Assembly: GCF_000699505.1 (NCBI RefSeq)
Contig: NZ_CP007490.1
Span: 310,001 to 374,000 of the forward strand
Origin: Rhodoluna lacicola
GTDB taxonomy: Bacteria; Actinomycetota; Actinomycetes; Actinomycetales; Microbacteriaceae
Length of the DNA stretch: 64,000 bases
Direction of reading: 5' to 3'
In this document: positions 63,906 through 64,000 of the stretch, piece after piece
Layout of the letters: each line of letters starts with the position of its first letter
Numbering within the stretch: the stretch's first letter is position 1
Made by a program: the position numbers and the translations under genes
Notes under the pieces: generated by a model
Seen by the model: only the letters and a program-made list of their open reading frames with translations
Database searches by the model: none
Told to the model about the DNA's origin: nothing

Positions 63906-64000
63906 GTGAGCGCGGCTGAGCAAAACGCAAAAGAACATTTTGGTAACCCAAATATCGAGCAGCGCAACTTGGCCGCAGGCACCGCAGCAGTTGATTTGGG
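63906..64000 (+). CDS. ygfZ: YgfZ/GcvT-domain protein, 5' end only
   Basis: Only 31 codons are visible from GTG 63906. The sequence ends ...NLAAGTAAVDLG at the window edge, the short AA-VDL start seen at the beginning of YgfZ folate-binding proteins, which help Fe-S cluster repair. Linked closely behind the nitrobindin-like gene. The call is tentative because so little is visible. Confidence 0.5.
   Translation, partial: MSAAEQNAKEHFGNPNIEQRNLAAGTAAVDL

Noticed and set aside
1-64000. CRISPR array, insertion sequence or prophage
   Set aside because: No regularly spaced repeats, transposase frame or phage structural gene was found; the only mobility trace is the integrase stub.

Overview
The window is a continuous stretch of a chromosome from an actinobacterium, most probably a small-genome Microbacteriaceae-like organism of the freshwater Rhodoluna/Aquiluna type. 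This is an inference. It rests on moderate GC content, dense packing with many 1-bp TAATG overlaps, frequent GTG/TTG starts, and actinobacterial gene orders and families: 4.5S RNA-dnaX-recR-lysC-asd, a 6C RNA beside a reduced tad pilus locus with DUF4244 and Rv3654c-like proteins, topA-tmk-holB, DUF4177-RidA, a GlnR-type regulator, and a MutT1-like Nudix/histidine-phosphatase fusion. No IS element, CRISPR array or prophage is visible.

Region 1-6.4 kb is an accessory block that looks like a genomic island at the 3' end of a tRNA-Ser gene. Five leftward genes form a metal (probably copper) handling operon: a sialidase-like beta-propeller lipoprotein, a DUF6153-like His/Met membrane protein, a DUF305 lipoprotein, a Tat-exported multicopper oxidase, and a P1B-ATPase cut by the window edge. 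Next to the tRNA lie a protein with an HTH-like C-terminus and the C-terminal remnant of a tyrosine integrase.

Region 6.5-20 kb is core: MarC and MFS membrane proteins, SRP RNA, dnaX-recR, lysC (with internal beta start)-asd, a secreted lipoprotein, a metallophosphoesterase, a class A PBP with PASTA domains, DUF4177-RidA and acetyl-CoA synthetase. Region 20.3-29.2 kb holds a 6C RNA, the reduced tad cluster (ATPase, one TadB/C-like protein, pilin-like DUF4244, two TadE-like proteins), topA-tmk-holB and a tripeptidyl-peptidase-like lipoprotein. Region 29.2-38.9 kb is transport: acetate uptake (DUF485-actP) behind an attenuator-like leader, an RbsBAC-type sugar ABC importer with a palindromic operator and structured leader, and a TrkH/TrkA potassium system.

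Region 39-50.3 kb contains a second P1B-type ATPase, a beta-CASP nuclease, two PBP4-type carboxypeptidases flanking a CopC protein, a succinate-semialdehyde dehydrogenase, an unrecognised 489-residue protein, and a PiT phosphate transporter behind a probable PHO box. Region 50.4-56.4 kb has sulfur amino-acid enzymes (PatB/MalY-like and MetZ-like), an SDR, DUF998 and a surface acyltransferase. From tRNA-Lys (56.5 kb) to the end come a leftward polyphosphate kinase-MutT1-SDR-DMT operon, GlnR, two small membrane proteins, a nitrobindin-like protein and the start of a YgfZ-like gene.

The most interesting items are the leader ahead of DUF485-actP, the 6C RNA/minimal tad arrangement, the tRNA-Ser metal island with its decayed integrase, the structured leader of the sugar transporter, and the 489-residue unknown protein. 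I saw nothing I can claim as a wholly new multi-gene system.
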